Notes under the pieces: model-generated | What the model saw: only the letters and a program-made list of their open reading frames with translations | The model's database searches: none | Told to the model about the DNA's origin: nothing | Translations under genes and position numbers: made by a program | In this document: in pieces, positions 18,216 through 27,590 of the stretch | How the letters are laid out: every line of letters starts with the position of its first letter | Numbering within the stretch: position 1 is the first letter of the stretch | Assembly: GCF_020696975.1 (NCBI RefSeq) | Contig: NZ_JAJGBK010000004.1 | Span: 1 to 64,000, forward strand | DNA length: 64,000 nucleotides | Reading direction: 5' to 3' | DNA from: Methanoculleus sp. | Lineage (GTDB): Archaea > Halobacteriota > Methanomicrobia > Methanomicrobiales > Methanoculleaceae

Positions 18216-21200
18216 ATGCCGAAGAAATCTCATATTAAAAAAGTCATCATCATCGGTTCCGGCCCCATCCAGATCGGGCAGGCGGCCGAGTTCGACTTCT
18301 CGGGGTCGCAGGCCTGCCGGGCGCTGCGGGAAGAGGGGGTCGAGGTCGTCCTCGTCAACTCCAACCCCGCAACGATCCAGACCGACCCCGATACCGCGGA
18401 CGTCATCTACATCGAGCCATTGAAGGCCGAACTCATCGCAAAGATCATCGCAAAAGAGAAGCCGGACGGGATCCTGAGCGGTATGGGCGGCCAGACCGGC
18501 CTCAACATGACCGCGGAACTCGCGGAGATGGGGGCCCTTGAGGGCGTGGAGATCCTCGGGACGCCGCTTGAAGCGATCTACCGGGGCGAAGACCGGGAGC
18601 AGTTCCGGGACCTGATGAACGCCATCGGCGAGCCCGTCCCCCGGAGCATGATTCTTGAGAACATGAACCAGATCGACGAGGCGATCCGCGAGGTCGGCCT
18701 CCCGGCAATCATCAGGCCGGCGTATACCCTGGGCGGCTCCGGCGGCGGCGTGGCGCACACACCCGAGGAGATGCGGCGGATCTGCGAGCTCGGTCTCGCC
18801 CGCTCCCGGATCCACCAGGTGCTCGTGGAGGAGAGCGTCGCCGGTTGGAAGGAGATCGAGTTCGAGGTGATGCGGGACGCTTCCGATACCTGTATCATCG
18901 TCTGCGGCATGGAGAACGTCGACCCGATGGGCATCCACACCGGCGAGAGCGTCGTCGTCGCCCCCATCCTCACCCTGCGGGACGACGAGTTCCAGATGCT
19001 CCGGACCGCCGCAATACGGATCATCCGGGCGCTCGACGTCCAGGGCGGCTGCAACATCCAGTTCGCCTACAAAGACTGCGACTACCGGATCATCGAGGTA
19101 AACCCCCGGGTCTCCCGGTCCTCGGCGCTCGCGTCCAAGGCGACCGGCTATCCGATCGCCCGGGTGGCGGCAAAGATAGCGATCGGGCTCCGGCTCGACG
19201 AGATCATGAACCCCGTGACCGGTGTCACCCCGGCATCCTTCGAGCCCGCGATCGATTATGTGGTGGTGAAGGTGCCCCGGTGGCCGTTTGACAAGTTCAA
19301 GTCGGCCGACCGGACGCTCACGACAGCGATGAAGAGCACGGGTGAAGTGATGGCGATCGGGCGGACGGCCGAGGAGGCGTTCAAAAAGGCGCTCAGGTCG
19401 CTCGATAACGACATGCAGCGGCACACGAGCCCAAGCGAGATCCGGATGATCCTCACGTCCCCAACGGACGAGCGGTTCGGGTGCCTCTTCGACGCCTTCC
19501 GGGAGGGATTCACGGTCGAGGAGGTTGCCGGCCTCACCTCCATCACGCCGTTCTTCCTTGAGAAGATCAAGAACATCGTGGACCTGGAACAAAAACTCGC
19601 GACCGCCTTTGAGCCCGGGGATATCAGGGCCGCGAAGCGCTGCGGCTTCTCGGACGAGGAACTACAGGCGCTGACGGGGGAGACCGCCGCTGAGATCGAG
19701 GCCCTCTCCGGAACGCCGACCTACAAGATGGTGGATACCTGCGCCGCGGAGTTCCCGGCGACGACGCCCTACTTCTACTCCACCTGGGAGGAGGGGTGCG
19801 AACTCGTCCGGGACGGGGCGAAGAAGGTGCTGATCCTCGGTTCCGGGCCGATACGGATCGGGCAGGGGATCGAGTTCGACTACTGCACCGTCCACGCGGT
19901 GATGGCGCTCCGCGAGGAAGAGGGGATCGAGGTCCATATCGTCAACAACAACCCCGAGACGGTCTCGACCGACGCCGATACCTCCGATCGGCTCTTCTTT
20001 GAGCCGATGCAGCTTGAGGACGTCGTGAACATCCTCAAAAAGGACGACTACTACGGCGTCATGGTCCAGTTCGGCGGCCAGAACTCGGTGAACCTGGCCG
20101 TCCCGCTGGAAGCGGAGATCAAACGGCTCGGTCTGGCGACGAAGATCCTCGGCACCTCACCCGACGCCATGGACGCGGCGGAAGACCGGGACCGGTTCAG
20201 CCAACTCCTCACCCGGCTCGGTATCCCGAGCCCGGCGAACTCTTCCGCCTACTCGGAGGATGAGGCGCGGGAGATGGCCCGGGCAATCGGCTACCCGGTC
20301 CTGGTCCGGCCGTCCTACGTCCTCGGCGGGCGGGCGATGGAACTCGTCCACGACGAGACCGAACTCGAGAGTTACATCAAAGAGGCCGTCCGGGTGAGCA
20401 GGAAACACCCGGTGCTGATCGACTCCTTCCTCCAGGGGGCCGTCGAGATCGACGTCGACGCGGTCTGTGACGGAACGGACGTCCTGATCGGCGGCATCAT
20501 GGAGCATATCGAGTGGGCCGGGGTCCACTCCGGCGACTCGGCCTGCGTCATCCCGCCGCAGTCCCTTTCCCCCTCGGTGATTGCGCGGGTGCGGGACTAC
20601 ACGAAGAAGATTGCCCTCGGCCTCGGTGTCGTCGGGCTGATCAACATCCAGTACGCCGTCCAGAACGACATCGTCTACGTCCTCGAAGCAAACCCGCGTG
20701 CAAGCCGGACCGTGCCGTTCGTCGCGAAGGCGACGGGCATCGCCCTCGCGAAGCTCGCGGCAAAGGTGATGGTTGGGCGCAAACTTGCCGATATGGATAT
20801 TGTCGAGCGCGAGATCGAGCACGTCGCGGTCAAAGAGGTGCTCCTGCCGTTCAACAAACTCCCCGGCGTCGACACCGTCCTCGGGCCGGAGATGAAGAGC
20901 ACCGGCGAAGTGATGGGGATCGACTACGACTTCGGCCGCGCCTACTATAAGGCAAGCACCGCCGCGGACAATACCCTGCCGACGAGCGGGAACGTCTTCA
21001 TATCGGTGACGGACGAACAGAAGGAGGAACTCCTCCCTATCGCCCGGAAACTTCGCGAGCTCGGCCTCTCGCTCTACGGCACGAGCGGGACGGTCGAGTT
21101 CCTGACCCAGAACGGCATCGGGGCAAACCTGGTCCGGAAGGTCCAGGAAGGATCCCCGAACGTCATCGACGTCATGCGTTCCGGGGGGATCCGGCTGATC

Positions 21201-21386
21201 ATCAACACCCCGGCGGACAAGGCGTCGCGGCAGGACCACATCCAGATCATGCGGGCGGCCGTCGATTACGGCATCCCCTACATCACCACGCTCCAGGCGG
21301 CGCGGGCGGCGGCGATGGCGATCGACGCCATCAAGCGCGAAGAGATCACCATCGAGCCGCTCGGGCACTACCACGGGCTGGCGTAA
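18216..21386 (+). CDS. carB: Carbamoyl-phosphate synthase large subunit
   Basis: 1056 aa, full length and unsplit, unlike some archaea where carB is in two genes. Two homologous ATP-grasp halves each begin with a (K)VxIIGSGPIxIGQ motif (near residues 8 and 534). The first half makes carboxyphosphate and carbamate; the second phosphorylates carbamate. The C-terminal MGS-like regulatory domain starts near residue 930 (GNVFISVTDEQKEELLP) and contains the LYGTSGTVEFL segment. Two bases separate it from carA, so the two are co-transcribed. Confidence 0.98.
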   Translation: MPKKSHIKKVIIIGSGPIQIGQAAEFDFSGSQACRALREEGVEVVLVNSNPATIQTDPDTADVIYIEPLKAELIAKIIAKEKPDGILSGMGGQTGLNMTAELAEMGALEGVEILGTPLEAIYRGEDREQFRDLMNAIGEPVPRSMILENMNQIDEAIREVGLPAIIRPAYTLGGSGGGVAHTPEEMRRICELGLARSRIHQVLVEESVAGWKEIEFEVMRDASDTCIIVCGMENVDPMGIHTGESVVVAPILTLRDDEFQMLRTAAIRIIRALDVQGGCNIQFAYKDCDYRIIEVNPRVSRSSALASKATGYPIARVAAKIAIGLRLDEIMNPVTGVTPASFEPAIDYVVVKVPRWPFDKFKSADRTLTTAMKSTGEVMAIGRTAEEAFKKALRSLDNDMQRHTSPSEIRMILTSPTDERFGCLFDAFREGFTVEEVAGLTSITPFFLEKIKNIVDLEQKLATAFEPGDIRAAKRCGFSDEELQALTGETAAEIEALSGTPTYKMVDTCAAEFPATTPYFYSTWEEGCELVRDGAKKVLILGSGPIRIGQGIEFDYCTVHAVMALREEEGIEVHIVNNNPETVSTDADTSDRLFFEPMQLEDVVNILKKDDYYGVMVQFGGQNSVNLAVPLEAEIKRLGLATKILGTSPDAMDAAEDRDRFSQLLTRLGIPSPANSSAYSEDEAREMARAIGYPVLVRPSYVLGGRAMELVHDETELESYIKEAVRVSRKHPVLIDSFLQGAVEIDVDAVCDGTDVLIGGIMEHIEWAGVHSGDSACVIPPQSLSPSVIARVRDYTKKIALGLGVVGLINIQYAVQNDIVYVLEANPRASRTVPFVAKATGIALAKLAAKVMVGRKLADMDIVEREIEHVAVKEVLLPFNKLPGVDTVLGPEMKSTGEVMGIDYDFGRAYYKASTAADNTLPTSGNVFISVTDEQKEELLPIARKLRELGLSLYGTSGTVEFLTQNGIGANLVRKVQEGSPNVIDVMRSGGIRLIINTPADKASRQDHIQIMRAAVDYGIPYITTLQAARAAAMAIDAIKREEITIEPLGHYHGLA

Positions 21387-21403
21387 CCCGGAATTTATCA
21401 ACC

Positions 21404-21410
21404 TTTTTTT
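21404..21410 (+). terminator. Oligo-T terminator after carAB
   Basis: A T-run about 18 bases after the carB stop, just before the repeat-rich gap. Confidence 0.5.
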
Positions 21411-21439
21411 ATTCCAGTGTTGCCGTCTCCTTCAACCCA

Positions 21440-21640
21440 CGCAAAGAGCGACGTGCCGAACGCGACCGGCCGAAGGGCGGGAGCGTGAGAAAACGCGAAG
21501 CGTTTTCGAGTTGCGACCGGCCGAAGGGCGGGAGCGTGAGCACCGTTAGGTGCGAGTGCGGGGCCGGAGTCTGAGAAGGCCGAAGGCCTTCGCTACCCCC
21601 TCATGGCAATATCCCCCCGGAATCCGTGCCTGGGACGCAA
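21440..21640. repeat. Hairpin-module repeat between carB and proX
   Basis: Two identical 28-base direct repeats, beginning GCGACCGGCCGAAGGGCGGG, lie at 21462-21489 and 21513-21540. They flank the hairpin AAAACGC-GAA-GCGTTTT (21490-21506). Further hairpins are GCACC-GTTA-GGTGC (21540-21553) and AAGGCC-GAA-GGCCTT (21576-21590). The terminus GGCAATATCCCCCCGG (21605-21620), followed by GTGCCTGGGA, matches the copy at 12986-13016. No gene is present. Confidence 0.7.
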
Positions 21641-21688
21641 CCGATGACTATCCTAAGAGAGTTTCAACAAGCCGAAAAAAAGAGAGGG

Positions 21689-22561
21689 TTAGGCGTTTCC
21701 GAGCCAGGCATCAACCTTGTCGCGGTTGGCGTCGACCCACTTCTGCGCGGCTTCCTCTTCGGACATACCGCCCGCTATGTCGGTCATGACCGAGGCGATA
21801 TCCTCATTGGTCCACTGGAACCGCTCGATGATTCCATAGGCCGCCGGGTCGTCGGTTGCGAGATCCTGCCTCGCGAGGGTCACGATATCCTCGGCCCCGC
21901 CGTAGACACCCTTCGGGTCGTCGAGGAACTTGAGGTCGTAGCGGCCGAACTTCCAGTGCGGCGACCACCCGGTCACTGCGACCCACTTCTCATCGTTGAT
22001 GGCGGCGCCCAGTTCAGTTGCCATACCGGCACTGCTGCTTGCGACCAGTTCATAATTGAGGCCGTATCCGTCGATTGCCTGCTCGGTCCGGGTCATGACA
22101 CCCGCACCGGGCTCGATGCCGACGATCCTGCCGCCGAACTTATCGGAGACACCATTCATCTCATCGATCGAGTCGATGGTCACGTAGGTGGGGACGACGA
22201 GTCCAATACGTGCCGCTCCGGGGATGTTTTCGTTAACGTAATCGATCCGGTCGCCGTACTCCTCCCAGTAGTGCTCGTGGGTGTGGGGGAGCCACCCGGT
22301 CGTCGTGAAATCTACGTCGCCTTTGGCAAGCGCCTGGAAGAGCGGTCCGGCGTCAACCGCGACCAGTTCGACATCATATCCCGCTTCTTCAAAGACCTGC
22401 TTCATCACGTTGCTGCTCGCGATGGCACAGTCCCAGGTGACGTAGCCGATGCTGACTTCCTTCTTGGGCTCGGTTGCCTGTGTACCGGTGCAACCGGCAG
22501 AGAAGAGGCAGAGCATCAGGATAAGGCCCGTCAGTGCGAGCAGGGTTCCTTTCTTTTGCAT
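21689..22561 (-). CDS. proX: Glycine betaine ABC transporter substrate-binding lipoprotein
   Basis: OpuAC/ProX-type binding protein, 290 aa. MQKKGTLLALTGLILMLCLFSAGCTG is a lipoprotein signal with the lipobox Cys, so the protein is likely anchored outside the membrane. The mature domain has IGYVTWDCAIASSNVMKQV and TTGWLPHTHEHYW, the aromatic-rich choline/betaine pocket. ATG 22561 is chosen because GGTGAAG precedes it and the signal peptide starts there. It lies 400 bases downstream of proW, with a TATA-like CTAAATAT near 22780, so it may have its own promoter. Confidence 0.92.
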   Translation of the reverse strand: MQKKGTLLALTGLILMLCLFSAGCTGTQATEPKKEVSIGYVTWDCAIASSNVMKQVFEEAGYDVELVAVDAGPLFQALAKGDVDFTTTGWLPHTHEHYWEEYGDRIDYVNENIPGAARIGLVVPTYVTIDSIDEMNGVSDKFGGRIVGIEPGAGVMTRTEQAIDGYGLNYELVASSSAGMATELGAAINDEKWVAVTGWSPHWKFGRYDLKFLDDPKGVYGGAEDIVTLARQDLATDDPAAYGIIERFQWTNEDIASVMTDIAGGMSEEEAAQKWVDANRDKVDAWLGNA

Positions 22562-22962
22562 AATTTCTTCACCATGTCGTTTCCTTACCGCGGGAAAGCG
22601 GTAAGATTGCATTCAGAGCCCGGCTATGTGGGGTTCCGGGTTCTCACGAACTGCCCGGGACGACGATTGTGCCGACAGCCCGGACATGAGCAGAGGCGGC
22701 AGCATGTGCCGCTCCTGGCGTGTTTGCACCCCAGGGCAAAAAGGCCAGATTTTGACCAGTCAACATATGACCCCAACCATATTTAGGTTTTACGGGTTTT
22801 ATTTTGAGAAATGAGCCCGTTTAAAACCCAGATTGAAGGGATGTGCGGGCGGGAAACCGTTCGGAATGCGCCGACTATCCGCCATCTGTTGGGGCAGTAT
22901 GACGGAGGATGCAGGGTGATGACCGGACAAATCGTTCCTCTCGAAAAGAGTATTGGGACAGG

Positions 22963-23805
22963 TCACCGGCTCTCATGCTGCGGCACAAGGTTCTGGGTGA
23001 TCCGATCAAGGATGATCGCGATGATCACGATGGCAAGCCCTGCCTCAAATCCCATGCCGATATCCACCCGCTGGATACCCACAAGCACCTGGTAGCCGAG
23101 TCCTCGGGCACCGATCATCGATGCGATGACGGTCATGGAGAGGGCGAGCATGATGCACTGGTTCACTCCTGCCATGATGGTGGGGAGCGCAACCGGAAGT
23201 TGTACTTTCAGGAGTTTCTGCCGGGGTGTTGAGCCGAACGCGTCCGCAACCTCGATCAGTTCGGTCGGCACCTGCCGGATGCCGAGATTCGTGAGACGCA
23301 GTGCTGGCGGTATCGCGAAAACGACCGTTGCAATGATGCCCGGCACGTTCCCGATGCCAAAGAAGATCACGGCGGGGATGAGGTAGACGAACGAAGGCAT
23401 GGTCTGCATGAAGTCAAGGAACGGCCTGAGTGCAGCGTTCAGGGGATCGCTTCGTGCAGCCGCGATCCCGAGTGGGAGCGATATCGCAAGCGCGAGCCCT
23501 GTCGATACGAGGACGAGCGCCAGGGTAAGCATGGCGAGGTCCCAGAGTTGCAGGTCCCAGATCAACAGCAGGCCAAGCGCGGTGAGCCCCGCCAGTTTGA
23601 TATCCCGTCGGGTGACGAACCAGACCAGCACGCTCACGAGGAGGATCAGGACGGGTGCCGGCATGAGGGTCAGAAGGTCCTGCAACCCGTCGATGAGGAA
23701 CCCGAGCCCTTCACTGACGCCGTCAAGCAGCCAGCCTAAGTACTGATCGATCCAGCCAACCAGCGCCTCAACGGCATCTCCCACGGGGAGTTTAGGCAGT
23801 TGCAT
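22963..23805 (-). CDS. proW: Glycine betaine/proline ABC transporter permease
   Basis: BPD-type permease, 280 aa, with about six or seven membrane segments. The transmembrane region includes PLGIAAARSDPLNAALRPFLD, LDFMQTMPSFVYLIPAVIFFG and the EAA-loop-like VADAFGSTPRQKLLKVQLPVALP that docks on the ATPase. It overlaps the proV reading frame by 14 bases. The betaine assignment comes from its partners. The transporter would import compatible solutes under osmotic stress. Confidence 0.93.
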   Translation of the reverse strand: MQLPKLPVGDAVEALVGWIDQYLGWLLDGVSEGLGFLIDGLQDLLTLMPAPVLILLVSVLVWFVTRRDIKLAGLTALGLLLIWDLQLWDLAMLTLALVLVSTGLALAISLPLGIAAARSDPLNAALRPFLDFMQTMPSFVYLIPAVIFFGIGNVPGIIATVVFAIPPALRLTNLGIRQVPTELIEVADAFGSTPRQKLLKVQLPVALPTIMAGVNQCIMLALSMTVIASMIGARGLGYQVLVGIQRVDIGMGFEAGLAIVIIAIILDRITQNLVPQHESR

Positions 23806-25069
23806 TGATATCCTCCCCCTTTCTTGCCAGGGCAGCGAGGATGGCGCCGCGCGATATGACTCCTTTGAGCCTGCCGGTATCGTCCGCCACCGCCACCGGG
23901 TAGGGGCTCTGGACGATCAGCGAGATGATGTCGGAGAGCGATGCATCGGGAGCCACGATGGGAATGTCGGTGATGAGGATATCCGTTATCTGTTTTCCCT
24001 TCTTGACGGCTTCGACGGCGTCGTCGAGCGTCACCCGCCCACGGAGCAGGCGCTGGCGGGTGACCACGAATATCCCCGGGATGTCGTGCTCCTCCATGAG
24101 GTGCAGGGCCACCCGGGGTCCTGCGGTACACTGGGCAACCGGTTCGGCATGGCGCATTACATCGCTTGCCGAGAGAACCCTCGTGAGATCCACATCAGCG
24201 ACAAACTTCTCGACGTAGGCGTTCTCGGGGTTCGTCAGGATCTCCTCCGGCGTGCCGATCTGTACAATTGCACCGTCTTTCATCAGGGCGATACGGTCAC
24301 CGAGTTTCAGGGCCTCGTCGAGGTCGTGAGTGACGAAGATGATCGTCTTGCCGAGCCGTTGCTGGAGATCCAGCAGTTCATCCTGCATGTCCCGGCGAAT
24401 GAGGGGATCAAGAGCGCTGAACGCCTCATCCATCAGGAGAATATCCGGATCGCTCGTGAGGGCCCGGGCAAGCCCGACACGCTGTTTCATGCCGCCGGAG
24501 AGCTCGCCGGGCATACTCGCCCCATAGCCGCCGAGCCCCACCATCTGGAGCACCTCTTCGGCCTTTTTGTGGCGCTCGTCTACCGGGATGCCCTGGATCT
24601 CAAGACCGAAGGCGACGTTGTCAAGGATTGTCCGGTGGGGGAGGAGAGCAAAACTCTGGAAGATCATGCCCAGCTTGCGTCGCCGGGTTGTTCGGAGTTC
24701 TTCCTGGCTCATCCCGACGATATTTTCACCGTCGATCCGTATCTCACCCTCAGTAGGGTCGATGAGCCGGTTGATGCAGCGCAGAAGCGTCGATTTCCCG
24801 CTTCCGGACAGCCCCATCAGGACGAACGTCTCACCCGGCATAACCTCAAACGAGACGCCATCGAGGGCCAGCGTCGCGCCAGTCTCTTTGTAGATCTCCT
24901 GTTTTGAGCGGCCGGACCGATGAAGCGCCAGCGCTTTCTCGGGATCCTCTCCAAATACCTTGGTCAGATCCCTGACACTGATTATTGGCTGTTGTGTTCT
25001 TGTGTTTTCTGTGGGTACATTCTCAAAAATGACAGAACCCTCCAGCTTGACGATTTCTATCTTATGCAT
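23792..25069 (-). CDS. proV: Glycine betaine/proline ABC transporter ATP-binding protein with CBS domains
   Basis: The protein is 425 aa. N-terminal KVFGEDPEKALALHRSGRSK and TLALDGVSFEV are typical of ProV/OpuAA. Walker A is GLSGSGKSTLL, the signature LSGGMKQRVGLARAL and Walker B DILLMDEAFSALDPLIR. Two C-terminal CBS domains (about residues 300-425) probably sense ionic strength, as shown for OpuA-type systems. No start codon other than M1 is available near the N-terminus. No Shine-Dalgarno is seen, and a TATA-like AATTTATC about 30 bases upstream suggests a leaderless mRNA. Confidence 0.94.
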   Translation of the reverse strand: MHKIEIVKLEGSVIFENVPTENTRTQQPIISVRDLTKVFGEDPEKALALHRSGRSKQEIYKETGATLALDGVSFEVMPGETFVLMGLSGSGKSTLLRCINRLIDPTEGEIRIDGENIVGMSQEELRTTRRRKLGMIFQSFALLPHRTILDNVAFGLEIQGIPVDERHKKAEEVLQMVGLGGYGASMPGELSGGMKQRVGLARALTSDPDILLMDEAFSALDPLIRRDMQDELLDLQQRLGKTIIFVTHDLDEALKLGDRIALMKDGAIVQIGTPEEILTNPENAYVEKFVADVDLTRVLSASDVMRHAEPVAQCTAGPRVALHLMEEHDIPGIFVVTRQRLLRGRVTLDDAVEAVKKGKQITDILITDIPIVAPDASLSDIISLIVQSPYPVAVADDTGRLKGVISRGAILAALARKGEDINATA

Positions 25070-25480
25070 TTTATAATTAGTGATTTTGATAAATTCACGT
25101 TATTCAGCCGAATTTTAATTTTCCGAGAAATTTGCGGCGCATTTCCGGATAGAATATTGTCGTGGCTGCTATCCAGTAATTAATTGACGTTTTGTTGATT
25201 ATTCCCCATATAATCCTCATTTTTTTCAGATCACAATCTCCTACCCATCTGTTCGAACGTCCCGGTCGCGCGGAGGATCATCGGGGTTACGAAAGGTCTC
25301 CTGTGCCCCTCCGAGCCCTGGCTCTCCGGCACCTCCCGACCTCAATAAATCCCGGAAACGGTTCCGGCTCCCCCCGTGCGCCCATCAATACCATTTCTTT
25401 TATTGGGTGAAAGATCATACCAATGTAGATTACTCCAGACTGTCTTTCAGACAGAAACCAGGAACGCGGAGATCAATACC
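25070..25480. other. Intergenic region between divergent proV and argG
   Basis: About 400 bases, AT-rich on the proV side (25070-25240), where the proV promoter should lie, and GC-rich on the argG side. TCTTTTATTG near 25395 is a possible argG TATA element. I see no gene, hairpin terminator or copy of the dispersed repeat. Confidence 0.4.
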
Positions 25481-26668
25481 ATGGAAAAGGGAAAAGTCGT
25501 CCTAGCATTTTCGGGAGGTCTCGACACCTCCATCTGTATCCCCCTCCTGCGCGAGCACTACGGGTTTGACGAGATCGTCACCGTTGCAGTCGACGTGGGC
25601 CAGCCCGAGGAGGATATTACCCGGGCAACAGAGAAGGGCCAGATGCTTGCAGACAAGCACTACACCATCGATGCGAAGGAGAAGTTCGTATCTGACTGTA
25701 TCTTCCCCTCGATAAAAGCAAACGGGTCATACGAGGGCTACCCGATGGGCACGGCGCTCGCCCGCCCGCTGATCGCCGAGGAGATCGTGAAGGTCGCAGA
25801 GAAGGAAGGCGCATCAAAGATCGCACACGGGTGCACCGGCAAAGGAAACGATCAGCTCCGGTTCGACTTCATCTTCCGGGCCGCCGGCTACGACATCGTT
25901 GCGCCGATGCGGGAGATGAACCTGACCCGTGAGTGGGAGATCTGCTACGCAGAGGAGCATAACGTCCCGGTGACCGTCGTAAAGGACAAGCCTTACAGCA
26001 TCGACGAGAACTTCTGGAGCCGGAGCATCGAGGGCGGCAACCTCGAGGACCCGGCCTTCCACCCGCCGGAGGAGATCTATGCCTGGACGGTCTCCCCGAA
26101 GGATGCCCCCGACACCATGGAGGAGGTCCGGATCGAGTTCGAGAAGGGTATCCCGGTCGGCATCAACGGGAAGAGACTCCCCGGCATCGCCCTGATCAAG
26201 GAGTTGAACCGTATTGCCGGACGAAACGGGGTGGGCCGCAACGACATGATCGAGGACCGGATCCTCGGCCTGAAGGCCCGCGAGAACTACGAGCACCCGG
26301 CCGCAACCGTCCTCCTTGCGGCGCACCGGGACCTTGAGCACCTCGTTCTGACCCGCTCCGAACTCGCGTTCAAGCATATCGTCGACGACAGGTGGTCCGA
26401 ACTCGCCTACATGGGACTCGTCCACGAACCGCTCTTCTACGCGCTGAACGCGTTCATCAACACGACGCAGGAACGGGTGAACGGCACCGTGGATGTCGGC
26501 CTCTACAAAGGCAGCGTCAGGGTGCTCGGCCGGAACTCGGATGCCGGGCTCTACTCGGACGATCTCGTCTCCTTCGACTCGACGACGATCGACCAGAACC
26601 ACGCCGTCGGGTTCTCGAATTACTTCGGGCTGCAGGCTCGCCTGCTCAAAAACCGCAAGAAATGTTGA
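25481..26668 (+). CDS. argG: Argininosuccinate synthase
   Basis: Joins citrulline and aspartate with ATP in arginine synthesis, following ArgF. The protein is 395 aa. The ATP pyrophosphatase motif [13 protein letters not shown] lies at the N-terminus; [29 protein letters not shown] and [24 protein letters not shown] complete the family pattern. ATG 25481 is chosen for its conserved N-terminus with GCGGAG a few bases upstream. argH is not in the window. Confidence 0.97.
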   Translation: MEKGKVVLAFSGGLDTSICIPLLREHYGFDEIVTVAVDVGQPEEDITRATEKGQMLADKHYTIDAKEKFVSDCIFPSIKANGSYEGYPMGTALARPLIAEEIVKVAEKEGASKIAHGCTGKGNDQLRFDFIFRAAGYDIVAPMREMNLTREWEICYAEEHNVPVTVVKDKPYSIDENFWSRSIEGGNLEDPAFHPPEEIYAWTVSPKDAPDTMEEVRIEFEKGIPVGINGKRLPGIALIKELNRIAGRNGVGRNDMIEDRILGLKARENYEHPAATVLLAAHRDLEHLVLTRSELAFKHIVDDRWSELAYMGLVHEPLFYALNAFINTTQERVNGTVDVGLYKGSVRVLGRNSDAGLYSDDLVSFDSTTIDQNHAVGFSNYFGLQARLLKNRKKC

Positions 26669-26676
26669 AGAGGTGC

Positions 26677-27081
26677 TTAAAGCACCTTCTTCCCTGCCTC
26701 TTTTCCCGGCGTGCACTCGAAGACGTCGGTGATCTTGATGACGATGAGCGATTTTGCCGGGTACTGGTGGCCCTTCGTCCTCACCTGGTCGCGGAACTTC
26801 TCGTAATCGGGGCCGGACGTCTTGATCTCTGTCGCGCCCTTCACCTGGAAGCAGCGCTTGGTCTCCTGGTCGTAGAAGTAGAGGGCCACAACAGGGTTCT
26901 CTTTGAGGTTGTCAAGCGTCTTTGCCATGTAGTTGTCCATGATCCAGATGGTATCGTCGCCGACGAGCTGGATCGACGCCATCGGCGCCACGTTCGGGAC
27001 GCCGCTCTTTGATGCCGTGGCCATCGGCATGACTTTGGTTTTTGTAAATATCTCCTTAATATCGCCTGAAAGTCCAACCAT
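26677..27081 (-). CDS. Pyridoxamine 5'-phosphate oxidase-family FMN-binding protein
   Basis: Small split-beta-barrel protein, 134 aa, with MATASKSGVPNVAPMASIQLVGDDTIWI and LKENPVVALYFYD, typical of PNPOx-like flavoproteins in methanogens. These bind FMN or F420 and probably reduce small molecules; the substrate is unknown. Converges with argG, whose stop lies eight bases away. True pyridoxine phosphate oxidase is unlikely because the substrate-binding C-terminus is missing. Confidence 0.85.
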   Translation of the reverse strand: MVGLSGDIKEIFTKTKVMPMATASKSGVPNVAPMASIQLVGDDTIWIMDNYMAKTLDNLKENPVVALYFYDQETKRCFQVKGATEIKTSGPDYEKFRDQVRTKGHQYPAKSLIVIKITDVFECTPGKEAGKKVL

Positions 27082-27558
27082 ACGATTTACCTCCCCCGGG
27101 GAGCGGAGCGGGCGCGGCGAGGCGCCGCAGCCTGTCCGGTAGTGTGGTTATCCGTGCTGTGCATATATAAGGGCTCTGCCGGAACCGGCAGTGCCGGCCG
27201 TTCGGCGGTGATACTACCAGATCTGCCTGAAGCGTCACAATCCACCCCGGGATTTCAGCAGATATCGCCACGGTCCGCTGTAGGTGCTTTTTTCTCGTCA
27301 ACCTTGCCGGGCAGCTGCCAATCGCGTTTGACGCCTTACGGTCACTCCGTTCGCGACTTAAAGCCCAATACTTTCTCACGCTCCTGCACAGCAAAGATCG
27401 GAGCCCCTTCAAACTCCTGGCTTCGGACCGGGGCGCCAAACATCGCCCGAACACGTCCTGCTGGAGAAGCCGTACTGCCGTCCCGGGAACCGGATGAAGA
27501 GTTTTCTGGAGGATTTCCTCTCTCCCGGGGTCACTGGAACGGTCTGGAATCATGGAAA
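27082..27558. other. Gene-free region with a decayed repeat copy
   Basis: GATATCGCCACGGTCC at 27261-27276 is a shortened copy of the dispersed-repeat terminus. Around 27320-27415, words such as GACGCCTTACGGTCACTCCG resemble the hairpin modules, but their stems no longer pair cleanly. The open frames crossing the region show no domain and unusual composition, so I do not call them genes. Confidence 0.45.
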
Positions 27559-27567
27559 GGTATAAAG
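27559..27567 (+). promoter_or_regulatory. TATA box of the marker 14 gene
   Basis: GGTATAAAG is centred about 29 bases before the ATG at 27591, predicting a leaderless transcript and ruling against the upstream ATG at 27552, which would put the TATA box inside the coding region. Confidence 0.6.
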
Positions 27568-27590
27568 TGCGAGACGGGGAAAAGACTATT

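Noticed and set aside
18210-19592. 460-aa frame antisense to carB, and similar long antisense frames at 4958-5875, 36798-38219 and 58003-59346
   Set aside because: These are antisense shadows of high-GC genes, rich in Arg, Asp, Gly and Pro, with no motifs.
21462-21540. Short CRISPR-like array with 28-base repeats
   Set aside because: Only two repeats; the 23-base 'spacer' is a palindromic module of the dispersed repeat family, not an acquired sequence.
22562-22962. Riboswitch or small gene between proX and proW
   Set aside because: No conserved aptamer-like structure or convincing frame; it is more simply a spacer with an extra proX promoter (TATA-like CTAAATAT near 22780 on the minus strand).
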